64,000 nucleotides of DNA from Hyperoodon ampullatus (GCA_949752795.1 OX457061.1:5019239-5083238); one strand, 5' to 3'; shown: positions 23,160-35,169, counted from the first letter of the stretch. Notes: generated from the sequence alone by a model not told the origin. Translations and numbers: made by a program.

Positions 23160-24035
23160 ACGACGACTCAGAGAGACAATCTAATCACTGGTGGGCACTG
23201 GAGCTAAAGAGTCATAAAGAACTGCAGAGTTAAATAGGGCGGACAGGGGTGGCCTCCTGGGGAAGGCGAGATTTGCGGCAAGACTTGGAGGAAGGGAGTT
23301 GGCCCAGCAGGTGTCTGAGGGACAGACATTCCAGGAGGTGGAGTGACAGGTAGGTGTGTTCAAGGAATAGTGAGGAGGCTGGGATGACTGGAACAGAGAG
23401 AGAAGATCCTGTCAGGCCTTGAGGATCATTATAAGGACTTGACTTTTATCATGAGGGAAATGGGCAGGTGTTGCAGAGTTTTGGCCGAGTTTTGAACCGA
23501 GTGAAACCATCTGACTTAAGTTTTCCTAGGATCACTCTATTGTGTGTATAGGGGAATAAAGGGGTGCCAGAGCACAGGTAGGGAGCCCTGCTAGAAGCTG
23601 CTGTAGTGATCCAGGGAGGCGCAGTGCAAATGATGGAAAGTGGTTGGATCTGAAGGATTTTGAAGATTAGGGCCAACAGGGTTTCCCGACTGCTTGGATA
23701 AGGATCGTAGGAGAAACAGGAGTCAAGGATGACTTCAGGGTTTCTGGCCTGAGCATCTAACTTTAAGAATGGAGTTGCCATCCGCTCAGATGGAGAAGGC
23801 TGTGGCAGTGATCAGGAGTTGAGGTAGACGTGCCTTCTAGATCTCCAGATGGAAGTACTCAGTGGACAGTTAAATATATGCCTTGAAAGGAGAAAGATCT
23901 GGATTAGAGGTATAAACTTGGGCGTCTTGGTATAAAGATTGTATTTAAAGTCACAAGAGTGGACGAGCTCCCTAAAGGAGTGAGCCTGGATGAGGCATGG
24001 AGCTGGCGCAGAGGCACCGAAGCAGGGAGAGATGG
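23160..24035 (-). mobile_element. L2 LINE relic, - orientation
   Basis: The interior L2 blocks occur in the same order as in the copy at 18320: 'ggccttgaggatcattataagg' (23418), 'gtcaaggatgacttcagggtt' region (23722), 'aatggagttgccatccgc' (23768) and the 'gtatttaaagtcacaagagtgg' region (23941). Confidence 0.72.
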
Positions 24036-24549
24036 AGGACGCTGGTTCTGAGCCGCCTTCTTGGTTCTTACCCTTCCTGACGGTTGGATCTTGAGCTTCC
24101 CTTGGATTCCCAGGAGGCTCCTTACACTCATACTTCCCTTAAGCCTTCCTTTTTACTTGAACATGATTCATGAGGCTTCTGTCCCTTGCTACCAAAGAGC
24201 CATGGCTGAAATGGTGGTATCAGCCCCCTTTACAGGAAGGAAACAGATTCAGAAGTTAAACTTACTCAAGGCTTTACCCAGTGGCCTAACTGGGATTGGT
24301 GTCTACATCCCTCTGGCTCCAGTATGTGCAAAGTGTGTGGGATCCCATTGTCGTTCCCTGGCTGTGGATGGCTGTTGGGCTGTGGGCAGTGATGAGTGTA
24401 ATTTGAATGGTTTAAATTGTCTCGTGCAAATTAGGAGGCAGGGCAAGTCCACCCCCCATCAGCCCCCGTGCTGAGAGTGTCATTGGCTTGAGTTTTAAAT
24501 CTCAGGGGTCCCAATGCAGTGAAAGGAATCGAAGCGTGGGTGGGGAGTT

Positions 24550-24625
24550 CATTGATTAATTTATTTCCTCATTTTCTGTCAACAAATATTTGAGCACCTG
24601 CTATGTGAGATACTGTTAGGCACAA
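24550..24625 (-). mobile_element. L2 LINE 3'-end fragment
   Basis: 'caacaaatatttgagcacctgc' type text (24580) is the reverse of the L2 3' terminus. Confidence 0.55.
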
Positions 24626-25189
24626 ATCTTTCCAAACCTGCATTTTTCATCTGAACCACAGAACACAGAAGTATGTGAGTGACTGTTTCCTCAGATATTC
24701 CAGGATGGTACCCAGCTAGAGTCATTCTAGAAGAATAGGAGAAGTCAGTTCATCCAACATGCCTTAGGGTCTTCGACTTCATTCTCTCCTCTCAGTTGAG
24801 AAAGGCAGAAACCAAAATAGTCCCCAGGTAGATACTAATTACAGACGGACGAATACTATGAAGGAGCTGAGCTGAACTTGGAAGGGTTAAGTCAGAGTTA
24901 ACCAGCTGAAATGAGGTGGGCCTTAGGGCGGGGGTGAGCGGGCACACACCGCTGTCTGATGAGGAAACACCATGTAAAGGCCCCGAGGACGAGGTCTGGG
25001 GGTGGTGAGAGGACCACTCAGTGGTGGACATGTACCTATCCAGTCGAAACCTTGAGCTTCAGAGTGCTGGCAAGCTGAAAGACACTTGGTGTTTTAAGTG
25101 GTATGTGTGTGTATTTGCGAAAGAGATTGAGGGAGATGAGATTTGTGCTTTGAAGATTACCCTGACTTCAGTGGGAGAACGTACTGGAA

Positions 25190-25400
25190 AGGGCAAGAAT
25201 GGACTCGGAGGCGGAGTTAGTCATCCCTGCAGGTGATGGCTGCATGGATGAGGGTGGCGGCAGTGGGACCGATTCGCTGATAATTTGGAAGGTGAAATGG
25301 ACAGGACTTGGCAATGGAAGGGATTTGGGGATAACAGGGTTGAAGCAGGTCAAAGATGACAACCGGGTTTTTGGCTTATGTTCACGAGTGGTCACCATCC
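25190..25400 (-). mobile_element. L2 LINE fragment
   Basis: 'gtcaaagatgacaaccgggttt' type wording (25350) parallels the L2 copies at 18320 and 23160. Confidence 0.5.
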
Positions 25401-25575
25401 ACTGAAATAAGAAGTACAGGAGGAAACCCATTGCTGTTTATTTGGTTTACATATAAACAGTGAATTGTGGTTCTTCTAGGGCTTTTTCTGTTTTTATTAA
25501 CCACAGGAGTTAAAACCATTGGTTGCAGGTGTTTGCAAACTCAGAATAATTGACTGAGTTCTCCCTGAAATTCCT

Positions 25576-25891
25576 TTATTTTATTTTATTTTATTTTATT
25601 ATTTTTTGGCTGTGTTGGGTCTTCGTTGCTGTGCGCAGGCTTTCTCTAGTTGCAGTGAGCAGGGGCTGCTCTTCATTGCGGTGCACAGGCTTCTCATTGT
25701 GGTGGCTTCTCTTGTTGTGGAGCACAGGCTCTAGGCACGCAGGCTTCAGTAGTTGTGGCTTGCAGGCTCAGTAGTTGTGGTGCACGGGCTTAGTTGCTCC
25801 ACGGCATGTGGGATCTTCCCAGACCGAGGCTCGAACCCATGTCCCCTGAATTGGCAGGTGGATTCTTAACCGCTGCGCCCCCAGGGAAGTC
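25576..25891 (-). mobile_element. CHR-1-type SINE
   Basis: Antisense CHR-1 with a TTTTA-repeat tail at the left and the SINE head at the right. It is flanked by imperfect copies ccctgaaattcct (25563) and ccctgaagttctt (25892). Confidence 0.92.
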
Positions 25892-27024
25892 CCCTGAAGT
25901 TCTTAACTTACAGGATTTGGGAGCTTTTAAAGGGAGTGACTTAGAGGGACGGTGTCCCAAGTCCATCTTGAAAGGTCTTCCTTTTGCCTGGCATGGCATC
26001 TCTAACGCCATCTCCTCAAGGTAACTCTGCCCGGGGAGATAACCGCACACGTCCTGACCTTCAAAAGGGAGAAGAGACCTGGCTGTGGCTCATTTTTATT
26101 TCTTTTCATGGGCAGTTGGGCTCCTAGTGAGAATGTTTTCCATTAGGAGGTCCCAGGAAACCTCCATGCACGAATGACTCCCATGATTACTGGGAGAACT
26201 GCTGTGTCGGGTGTGCTCTGTGGGTAGCTAGCACTCGTACAAGCGGCCAGAAGCGTGTTGTCGTCCAACGGTTGGGACCTGTGATGATGGAGTATCAAGA
26301 CGGACAAGTTAATTTTCTATTTATATGAAAACTCACTTCTTTTAAGGCTTGGGGCTGGAGAGTCCTGGGCTGGATGGCAGAGATGCTCAGTCCTGGGCTG
26401 GAGGGAGAGAAGACAGGGTCTCCTACTTGGCATTAAGTATTTGCCAACTACATTTAAGCTTGTTATCCTTGGCACCAGCCCAGGGGCTGGGCAAGCTCTG
26501 AGTTCTAAATAGGAAGGCGGTTGTGCAAATGGCTGAAGTCCTTCTATGTGTCTCCTTTCCTTCTTCCAGTTAAGAAAAATCTGAGGACCGCCTCACTCTT
26601 GAGACATTTTAGAAAATGAATTCTAAAGGGAACATACTCAGTTGAGAACAGGCTTGTGGGGAGGGGTGAATAGAATTCCCTCTGTAAGCTACTCAATTGG
26701 CCACTCAAAAATAATTGGTTATTAATTGAATCCTTTGTTCGGGCTTGCCTTCTCAAATTTTCCAGTATTGGTAAGAAGCCAGCGGCTAGCAATTTGCTTT
26801 AACATAACCGATACTGTTGGTAATTTTATTTTTATATGATTTTGAACCTCAGCAGTTGAAATGTTCAGTTTATTTTATATCTTCCTTTTCACCCCCATTC
26901 ATACTCCATTCACACCCCATTCATAGTTCGACTAAATAATTATAGTACAACTGTGTAATTACTTTCAAGTGCTGTGAATGAAAAGTATCTGGGGCTGAGG
27001 AGGCATGTAATGGGCCCTAATCTT

Positions 27025-27140
27025 TTACTTCATTCAGCGTTTGTTAATGAGGACTTCGCACGTGTCCAGCACTGTGCAGGGCCCTGGGAATACAGTCACG
27101 AGCAGGCGAGACACAGCCGTGCCTCTCAGGGCCAGTGAAA
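27025..27140 (-). mobile_element. L2 LINE 3'-end fragment
   Basis: 'cattcagcgtttgttaatgagg' type text, then 'ccagcactgtgcagggccctgg' region, is the reverse of an L2 3' end. Confidence 0.5.
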
Positions 27141-27504
27141 GAGAGGGGCAGTCAGCGTACCCTGCAGTACAGAGCAGTGAGCTTCCTGCAGGGCCTCTGA
27201 GTCACCTGGTCTAGGAGGTCAAGGAAGGTCAGTGAGAAACAACAATTATTTAAACAGGAGCCGAGCATATTGTATGTAGGTAGTCTGGGTGGTGACTTTA
27301 CTTGGATTTCAGGGCTGATTTGACAGCTCTGTGTGTCGATGCTCAGTTATATAGTGGAGTTGCATTTTATACAGAGGAGTTGGGTTTGAATGAAAGTACA
27401 TAAAACAAGTTACGTATAGCCAAATTACCCTTGAGAATCCCTGCTGGAGACCAACAAAGTGAGCTGTCCTTTCGGCATTGATACAGAATGCTGTTTCTTT
27501 AGAC

Positions 27505-27716
27505 CGGGGTGTGCAAACCACCACCCCTGGGGCCAGATCCACTTGGCTGCCTGTTTTTGTAAATAGTTTTATTGGAGCACAGCCACACCCATTCATTTAC
27601 ACATCTGCTTTCCCATTAAAATGGCAGAGTCAAGTAGTTTGACAGACTGTATGCCCCACAAAACCAAAAATATTTACTCTACTGCCCTTTAAAGAAAAAC
27701 TTTGCTGACCCCTGCT
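27505..27716 (-). mobile_element. hAT-type DNA transposon relic (family A, copy 3)
   Basis: Inverted relative to the copies at 17731 and 22080: 'attggagcacagccacaccc' (27571) and 'tttgctgacccctgc' (27701) are standard text of the same hAT family. Confidence 0.75.
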
Positions 27717-28119
27717 TAGAGCAAATGTAGGAATTAGTTTTATATTTGGGCACCACATGGTAAAAAGAAAATTGTTATCTTTAAATACCAGAATCCTGTT
27801 AGTGAGGTGAGATGTTCACACCACAGAAGGCATGAAGGAACTGAGGAAACAGTCATTTCACCTCTCCTCTCTTACTTTCAACTGGGGTCATGTACTCACT
27901 AGCAGAAATGGAGAGTGATTTGCCTAAAATACGTATCCTTCTCCTGTTTCCTTCCTCCCTCCCTCTTTCTGTCTGTTTTTCAAGTGTACATAACTGAATT
28001 CATCTGAGGTTAATGGAGTCCATCATAGCCTCTTTGTGCTTCAGTTGTGCGGGCTGAGGAGAAAAGAACAGGTAGACTTAATACGTAGATGGTGCGTTTC
28101 TACGACCTGAAAAGCTAAA

Positions 28120-28195
28120 TGACGTCAAAGCTAAAATGATGTCATCATGACTTCACTGGAGGAAAGTGGTAAGAATGAGTCATCATTTTGACGTA
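28120..28195. promoter_or_regulatory. Candidate intronic CRE/AP-1 cluster
   Basis: Within 76 bp lie a perfect palindromic CRE TGACGTCA (28120-28127), a palindromic ATF-like TGATGTCATCA (28137-28147), a consensus AP-1 site TGAGTCA (28176-28182) and a CRE half-type TGACGTA (28189-28195). The surrounding sequence looks single-copy. Enhancer activity is inferred, not shown. Confidence 0.45.
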
Positions 28196-28369
28196 GTTAA
28201 GCGCCTTGAACCCAAAGCGCTGCCCTGCAGCTTTCCACACTGTGTCCACATTGTCACTGGTGACGCAGTCTCAAGAAACCATGGTCCATGGGTTTAACCA
28301 ATATTGTTCACTGTTTTGAATTATAAATTTAATTTGATTTTATAATTGTATGGGAGCGGTAAGCATGTG

Positions 28370-28860
28370 GCAGACAAACTTTCAGGTGGCCCTCGTGCTT
28401 GTTACCTCCTGGTGTTCACACCTTTGTCTAATCCCGAAGTGTGGACGGACCTGTGACTTACTTCTAACCGCGAAAATATGGCAGAGGTGATGGGATGTCC
28501 CTTCCTGATTATGTTTTGTTATAGCAGACCGTCTTTCTAGCAGACCCACTAGAGCATCCTCCCTTGCAAGCTTTAGAGAAGTCAGAGGCGATGTGTGTCA
28601 AGGAGCTGAGGGTGGCCTCCAGCCTACCATCAGTAAGAAGCTGGGGCCCTTAATCTGATGGCTGCAAGGAAATTAAGTCTGCTAGCTGGGCTGCCTGAGA
28701 GAGCTTGGACACAGAGCCTTCCCGGGTGCCTCAGCCTGCCGACACCTTGACCACAGCCTTGGCAGAGGGTGCGTCTGAGCTGTGCCTGGGCCCTGACCAG
28801 CAGAGACCTCGTAACAATAACATGCGCATGTTTTTTGTTACACGGCGCTGGAGAACTACG
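28370..28860. repeat. Probable ancient interspersed repeat, family not assigned
   Basis: Text such as 'ggcagaggtgatgggatgtcc' (28482), 'aaggagctgagggtggcc' (28598) and 'gacaccttgaccacagcctt' (28741) resembles a widespread mammalian MER-type relic. Confidence 0.4.
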
Positions 28861-29249
28861 ACAAAACATAAGCAGTTTAGAGCAGCTTTTACTGGTTCGT
28901 ACTTAAAACATTGTAAGAATTCAGGCTAACCCTGGAAATCTGCAGTAGGTTTTTCCTCCTCAGAGCTTGTCCTTAAATTGTTGGGCCACTTGACAAAATT
29001 GCAGTATGAATGGTGGCTTAGATAACAGTATTGTATCAGTGTTAAATTTTATGAAGCTGATTACTGCACTGCAGTGATGTAGAGTGTCCCTATTCTTAGG
29101 AACTACTCAATGAAGTATTTTAGGGAACCCACTTACTCTCATATGGTTCAGAAAAAATTTGCATGTGTGTCAAATAAATAAATGTGTTTGTGTAGTATTT
29201 CTCCCCTGCTTTTTAAATGTGATGTCAGAGAAGGTCTAGAAGGTCTTCC

Positions 29250-29352
29250 CTCTTAGGGTGGAGCATTTTACCTTTTGATTTTGCTTTTGCATTTCCTGAA
29301 GCAAAATGGACTGCCAAGAATGTCACTTGGTGTTTGTTATTGTTTTGCCTAA
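29250..29352. repeat. Dispersed local duplicate, copy A
   Basis: A stretch including 'tttgcttttgcatttcctgaag' and 'aatgtcacttggtgttt' recurs at 31853-31966 in the same orientation, with a 12-bp-scale insertion in copy B. I do not recognise a repeat family. Confidence 0.7.
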
Positions 29353-29429
29353 GCAAAAGAGGCTAGCAGTTGTAGGACCCCTATCTGATGTGGTTACTTG
29401 TGTAAAAAAGCTTAATTCTCAGGTAAATA

Positions 29430-29560
29430 CATATTCTGTCATTTATTACCCACAGTAGCCCCTTGTAGTGGGTGCTATTGTTTGTCTCCATTTTGCTAAT
29501 GAGGATGTTAAATTAATGTCCGAGTTTTCAGAGCTAGTTCGTGGTGGAGCCAGGCTTGAC
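29430..29560 (+). mobile_element. MIR SINE fragment
   Basis: 'ccattttgctaatgaggatg' and 'agagctagttcgtggtggagcc' type text follow the MIR core and 3' order. Confidence 0.6.
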
Positions 29561-29741
29561 TGCCGCCCTCTCCCTGCCTGGTTACCACAGAACTTCAGCC
29601 CAGGAGTGCTGTTCCTGCTCTTTCCCTTCTAAACTGGCCCCGGGAAGAGGTGGACCACTCACATGATGCTGAGTCTGCAGCAGCTCACCTCCAACAGCAC
29701 GTCTGATCTCAGCCTGGTGAGCTTTCGTTCTTTAGTCCCTT

Positions 29742-30075
29742 CCATTCATTCATTCATTCATTCATTTAATTATTTTCGGCTGCATTGGGTCTTTGTTGCT
29801 GTGTGCAGGCTTTCTCTAGTTGCAGCGAGCGGGGGCTACTCTTCGTTGACATGCGCGGGCTTCTCATTGCAGTGGCTTCTCTTGTTGCAGAACATGGCCT
29901 CTAGGCACGTGGGCTCAGCAGTTGTGGCTCGCGGGCTCTAGAGCGCAGGCTCAGTAGCTGTGGCGCACGGGCTTAGTTGCTCTGCGGCATGTGGGATCTT
30001 CCCGGACCAGGGCTCGAACCCGTGTCCCCTGCATCGGCGGGCGGATTCTTAACCACTGCGCCACCAGGGAAGTCC
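29742..30075 (-). mobile_element. CHR-1-type SINE with CATT-repeat tail
   Basis: Antisense CHR-1. The tail is a (CATT)n microsatellite at 29743-29766 and the head is at the right end. The direct repeat tagtccctt occurs at 29733-29741 and 30076-30084. Confidence 0.93.
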
Positions 30076-31852
30076 TAGTCCCTTTCTCGTCTCACCCGGC
30101 AAATCCAGAAGCGGCTCCTGTGGTCATTTCTACGGCCCTGACAAGGTACTTCTGGCAAGGAGCTAATGAGAGATGCCCTGCTCATGATGTTGCCGTGGCC
30201 ATGGTGGAGGAGATGGACACCTCACACTGGCTAGCCCAGTGTTCTTCAGCCAGGGGACACATGGAGGATGGGCCTGTCCTCGTGCGTGCCCTCCCCAGAG
30301 TCAGTCTCAGCTTCCAAGGTGTTGGCACCTGGAGACTTCATAATCCGTCTTTCACACAGCTGCCTGGGTGCCCCCTTCTTGTCAGTGATGAGGTTGTGGC
30401 CTGACTTCTTCCCTTGAGTTTCAGTGGGGCCCCTCCTTCCCACACTTGGGGGCCATGTTGGTGACGGCCCTCTTGTTCCCCCCTTAACCTCAGTGCCGCT
30501 TCTGCAGTCTGAAGGATTCCTGACTTCTTGATCTGTCTTCTGCTGCTGTCCTCTTTGTCATTCTACTGCCCTTCTCGACCTTATCCATTTTACTCACAGA
30601 AGGCTGGGGGAAATGGTAAAAGCAAACCTTCAGCCTCCCTGTGTAATCTTGGCTGCCTGTCTGAATGCGGGGCCCTTTGAAGAAAGATTCTCTGAGGAGG
30701 AAGTGGGCTGCTGGTTCTCCTCCCCCAGCCCATCTCCCTCCCCCTGGTGGGGGCCGGCTCGCAGGTGCACCATTGGTTTTTCTTTTGCACCCAAAGTCCC
30801 CGCTAGTGCCAGGAGTGCTTGATAGTCCTGTGGGTGCGGACGTGGGCCAGGTCATCAGTACTTTAACTGCACCGAGTTTAGGCCTCCGACTGACATCTCA
30901 TTTCTGCCAAAAATAGGTGGGGAAAGACCACATTTCCATTAAGTTCTTTAAGGGTTATTTCTATATTAAGCCGGAGCTCCTGGAAACAACACACCAGGCT
31001 GTATTAGTAGCTTACATTCCTAAGAAATGTCTTCCCTGATAAAGTTATTGGGTTATTGATTTTTTGATAGATAGCAGATATTAACTGGTTATATGAAGAA
31101 CATTGTAGATCTTGTAAAGCCGAGATTGAAGACTCAGTTCACAGTGTTACTTCACATCCTACTTGAAATTTCTTTCTAGAATGTTGTATCCGGAAAAGTT
31201 TCCCTCTTCTTTTGAGTTCATATATTTTCTTTGGATGGTCCAAAATTAACCTATCTTTTTGCCCTTTTACCTTTGCTACTAGGAAATTTAAGAACTGAAT
31301 GGTCATGGCTCAGTCACAGTAAATATTGTGTTCCAAGCTTATGGTTATGTTCTCTTTTAAACTGTCTTATTAGTTATGTGTTTAGTGTTGCCTAAATAAA
31401 TACCTACGTAGGGGAAGAGTTGCTTTGTTCCTGCTTCTGAGTAGAAGCAGCTGTGAGGGTGTTACATTAATTATTAGGTATGTGTTTTAACTAATGTAGA
31501 CAAGAGCTTGTTGACCTGTGCTCTGGGTGAGATCTCTGATTCCTGCTTCTGCTCTAGAGGTCAAATCCCATGATGTAAGTTTGCTTGAGGAGAATTCCAT
31601 TCTGACGTGGAGTGTATCTGTGGGCTTGGTGCAGACCAAGGCTCTCTTCTGCAGCCAGTGTTGAAGACGAGGTCTGCAGCAGCCGGGCTGTTTGTTTGCC
31701 TTCTGGCCACGTTTCATTCACCCTCCCTGGTCACTTGGACTGAGGCGGGGAGGAGGAAAAGCTCTTGGCTCAAGCTTTTAGCAGGACCCTTAGGCGTAAG
31801 GGAAGAAGCTAATTTTAGTTGTTTTTAATGTTATGGTAGTTGGGTTGCGTCT

Positions 31853-31966
31853 TACCTCTTAGAGGAGAGCATTTTAGCTTTTGTTTTTGCTTTTGCATTT
31901 CCTGTGTATACCTCCTGAAGCAAAATGGACTGCTAAAAATGTCACTTGGTGTTTATTTTGTGCCTA
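31853..31966. repeat. Dispersed local duplicate, copy B
   Basis: Partner of the segment at 29250-29352, about 2.6 kb away. Similarity extends weakly leftward (ctcttag...gagcatttta). Confidence 0.7.
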
Positions 31967-32339
31967 GAATAACAGTCAAGACTTGTAAACACTGTGAGTC
32001 ACTAAAATAGTTTTAGGAGGAACGAAATGTTATCTGTGTTACTCTTTTCTGTATAGAAATTTTCCAGTAGATTTTTCTGTGCTTATTTTAATTGCATAAT
32101 CTGGTTCTTTCATCAGTAGCCATACAGTAACATTTTATTTGCTGGCACCTTGCATCTCTGCTTTTATGCAAAACACCTATTTTTAAAAGTGAAGTAAGTT
32201 TTGGAGGAAGATCGTGGTTAAAGGGGAAAGTTGCTGGAAAACCGGGTCGTGCTGCTGATCCAACAACCAGGAACAAGCCACGTGCACATCCATTGTCATC
32301 AGAGCGTGCTCACCCACCTGCTTTCCACAAAGCGCACTT

Positions 32340-32405
32340 GGCCTTGTTCACCAGGTGTCCCCTAGCACACAGTAGAGGCTTCGTAAGTATTTGTTGGGTA
32401 AATGA
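32340..32405 (+). mobile_element. L2 LINE 3'-end fragment
   Basis: 'cctagcacacagtagaggc' followed by 'aagtatttgttgggtaaatga' is the L2 3' terminus. Confidence 0.6.
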
Positions 32406-32487
32406 AGTCAGTAGCACGGCAGGTAGGGAGAGGGTAAAGAATAGTGGACTTATAAAACAATGAAGAAAGAAGGGAAATCAGCTAGGC

Positions 32488-32683
32488 CAGGGGTTCTCAA
32501 ACTTGGTGTGTAACAGGATCACTTGGAAGGAAGGCTGGTTAAAGCAGAGCGCTGGGCCCCAGCCCCAGAGTCTCCCATCCAGTTAGGCGTGGCGTGGGGC
32601 CCAAGAGATTTCACTTCAGACCAGTCCCTCCTGGGCGAGGCTGCCGCTGCTGGTGGTTCAGGGCTGCGCTCTGAGAGCCAGTG
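32488..32683. mobile_element. MER20-like hAT relic
   Basis: The left end CAGGGGTTCTCAAACTTGG, interior 'gctgggccccagccccagag' (32551) and right end 'ctctgagagccagtg' match MER20 layout. The 8-bp flanks agctaggc and atctatgc agree at 6 of 8 bases. Confidence 0.78.
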
Positions 32684-32684
32684 A

Positions 32685-32795
32685 TCTATGCTTATTGCCC
32701 TTGTTTTCCAGATGAGACGACAGGCTTGGAGAAGTTGCGCCGGGCCTAACTGACGAAACTCATTAGTGGCAGAACTGACACTAAATGCCGGACCT
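32685..32795 (+). mobile_element. MIR SINE fragment
   Basis: 'ttccagatgagacgacagg' and 'ctcattagtggcagaactga' type text match the MIR core; diverged. Confidence 0.5.
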
Positions 32796-32825
32796 TTCCT
32801 CCCCCTTTCTGGAAAAAGAAATGTA

Positions 32826-33327
32826 CAGGAAGTTCCCTGTATATGAACGAGTTCCGTTCTGAGAGCGCGTTCATAAGTCCAGTTTGTTCATAAGTCCAGC
32901 AAAGTTAGCCTGGGTACCCAACTAACACAGTTGGCCATATAATACTGTGATAGGTTTGTAATACTTTTCACACAAATAATACATAACAAACACAAAAAAT
33001 AAAGAAAACGTTTTTAATCTTACAGTACCTTGAAAAGTCCAGTAGTACAGTACAATAGCTGGCATACAGGGGCTGGCATTGAGTGAACAGGCAAGAAGAG
33101 TTACTGACTGGAGGAGGGAGAGGAGGTGGGAGATGGTAGCGTACTACTGTACTCTATACAGTACTGTACAGTAAAGTACACAAAAGCACAACCACTTGTA
33201 GAGGATGCACGCACGTGACAGTGTATATGCCAGATATGTGAACTAACTTACATGATTGGACATGCGAATGCACATTCGCATCTTTCAAAGTTCGCAACTT
33301 GAAGGTTCGTATGTAGGGGACTTACTG
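32826..33327. mobile_element. Tigger/mariner-like non-autonomous DNA transposon (502 bp)
   Basis: It is bounded by TA dinucleotides (32824-32825 and 33328-33329). The left end begins caggaagttccctgtatatg; the right end, read on the other strand, begins cagtaagtcccctacatacg, so the termini are inverted repeats. The interior has no transposase frame, which suggests an internally deleted relic of a larger Tc1/mariner-superfamily element. The superfamily assignment rests on the TA target and terminus shape. Confidence 0.75.
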
Positions 33328-33729
33328 TATTCTGATGTCTCTAAATTGGCAAACTGCTATGGTGACCACATTCCCCAGTTTCTTTCTTGGGAAGAAAGAC
33401 AACTTGGGACAGAATAAGAGGATAAGAGGTGTTGTTCCATATATTGGTTAGTTACTCCTGCAAAAGTGCCCTATGGCAGCTGCCCATTTGTGACCGGATG
33501 GTATCCGCCACCCCGCAAAGGGAGCGGTTTGTTTGGGAGCTGAGTGGCGTCCTCGCATTGTTGCCAGTTCCTGCATCGTGTCTCTTGACTGTCTGGGAGA
33601 TGTTAGCACCGCCCTCGTGCTTGGTCAGCTGTGGATGGGACGCTGCCTTGAGGGAAAATCAGCCACCTGCACAGGAGATTTCCACGCTGTGCTGTTGGTA
33701 CTGAAGTCAGAGTGGAGGAGCACCCTCTT

Positions 33730-34870
33730 TTTTTCTTTTTGGTAATTTTTTTTTTTGAAGTTTAGTTGATTTACAAAGTTGTGTTAATTTCTGCTGTACA
33801 GCAAACCGATTCTGTTATACATATTTCTCTTTTTTAAAGATTTTATTTATTTTTTATTTTTGGCTGCGTCAGGTCTTAGTTGCGGCACGCAACTAAGTTG
33901 TGGTGTGTGGTGCGTGGTGCATGGCGTTGTGGCGTGCGGGTTTTCTCTTCTCCAGTTGTGGTGCGCAGTCTCCAGGGCACACAGGCTCTGTAGTTGTGGT
34001 GCGGGGGTTCCAGAGCGCGTGGGCTCTGTAGTTTGCGACCCGCAGGCTCTCCTGTTGAGGTGAGCGAGCTCAGTAGTTGTGGTGCACGGGCTTACTTGCC
34101 CCACGGCATGCGGGATCTTAGTTCCCTGACCAGGGATTGAACCTGCGTCCCCTGCATTGCAAGGCGGATTCTTTACCACTGGACCACCAGGGAAGTCCCC
34201 CATATTTCTTTTTATATGCATTCTTTTTCATCTTCCTTTTCATTATGGTTTATCACAGGGTATTGAATATGGTTCTCTGTGCTGTACGGTAGGACCTTGT
34301 TGTCTATCCGTTCTCTGTATAACAGTTTGCATCTGCTGATCCCAAACTCCCCGTCCATCCCTCCCTCACCCCCTCCTCCTTGGCAACCACAAGTCTGTTC
34401 TCTATTCTGTAAGTCTGTTTCTGTTTCATAGCTAAGTTCATTTCTGTCATACTTTAGATTCCACAAATATGTGGACAAATACGGTATTTGTCTTTCTCTG
34501 TCTGATTTACTTCAGTTAGTGTGATCATCTCTAGGACCGTCCGTGTTGCTGCAAATGGCATTATTTCATTCCTTTTATGGTTGAGTGATACTCCATTGTA
34601 TATGTGTACCACACTTTCTTTATCCATTCCTCTGTTGATGGGCATTTAGGTTGTTTCCATGTCTTGGCTGTTGTGAATGGTGCTGCTGTGAACATCGGGG
34701 TGCACGTATCTTTTCAAATTAATAGTTTTTTCCAGATACATGCCCAGGAATGGGATTGTTGCATCATATGGCAACTTTATTTTGAGTTTCTTGAGGAACC
34801 TCCAGACTGTTCTCCATAGTGGCTGCACCAATTTACACTCCCACGGACAGTGTAGGAGGGTTCCCTTTTC
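33730..34870 (-). mobile_element. L1 3' segment, 5' truncated, interrupted by a SINE
   Basis: Antisense L1: a poly-T start, 'aagtttagttgatttacaaag' type 3' text, then after an inserted SINE 'gagtgatactccattgtat' (34584) and 'gtggctgcaccaatttacac' (34820). A target duplication tggaggagcac lies at 33713-33723 and 34871-34881. There is no intact ORF2. Confidence 0.88.
33836..34199 (-). mobile_element. Older CHR-family SINE inserted in the L1
   Basis: Antisense SINE with 'ttggctgcgtcaggtcttag' near the tail and 'ccaccagggaagtccc' at the head. The L1 words 'catatttct' are repeated on both sides (33819 and 34201), marking the insertion site. It is more diverged from CHR-1 than its relatives, so possibly a separate CHR subfamily. 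Confidence 0.85.
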
Positions 34871-35169
34871 TGGAGGAGCACTCTTGATGGACCTCTGAGT
34901 TCCATGGCTCTTTGACTCACAGCCCTTCTCTCTTTGCTCTGGCTGGGATGGTGAGGATCCCTGATGGGCAGCCAGGCTTGGAGCAAAAGCTGTTCAGTGT
35001 AGGCAGAAAAAGGTTACTGTAGGCCTTTCCTGTGCACACGTTTTCATTTTCCATCACCCTGGTGCCACCTTCCCAGCACTTTCCCCCTTGAAAAGACAGT
35101 CACTGATAATGCTTAAAGAAGGCACTTTCATGCGTGATTGAGTCAGCTTGCAGCAAGATGAGCAGAGTC

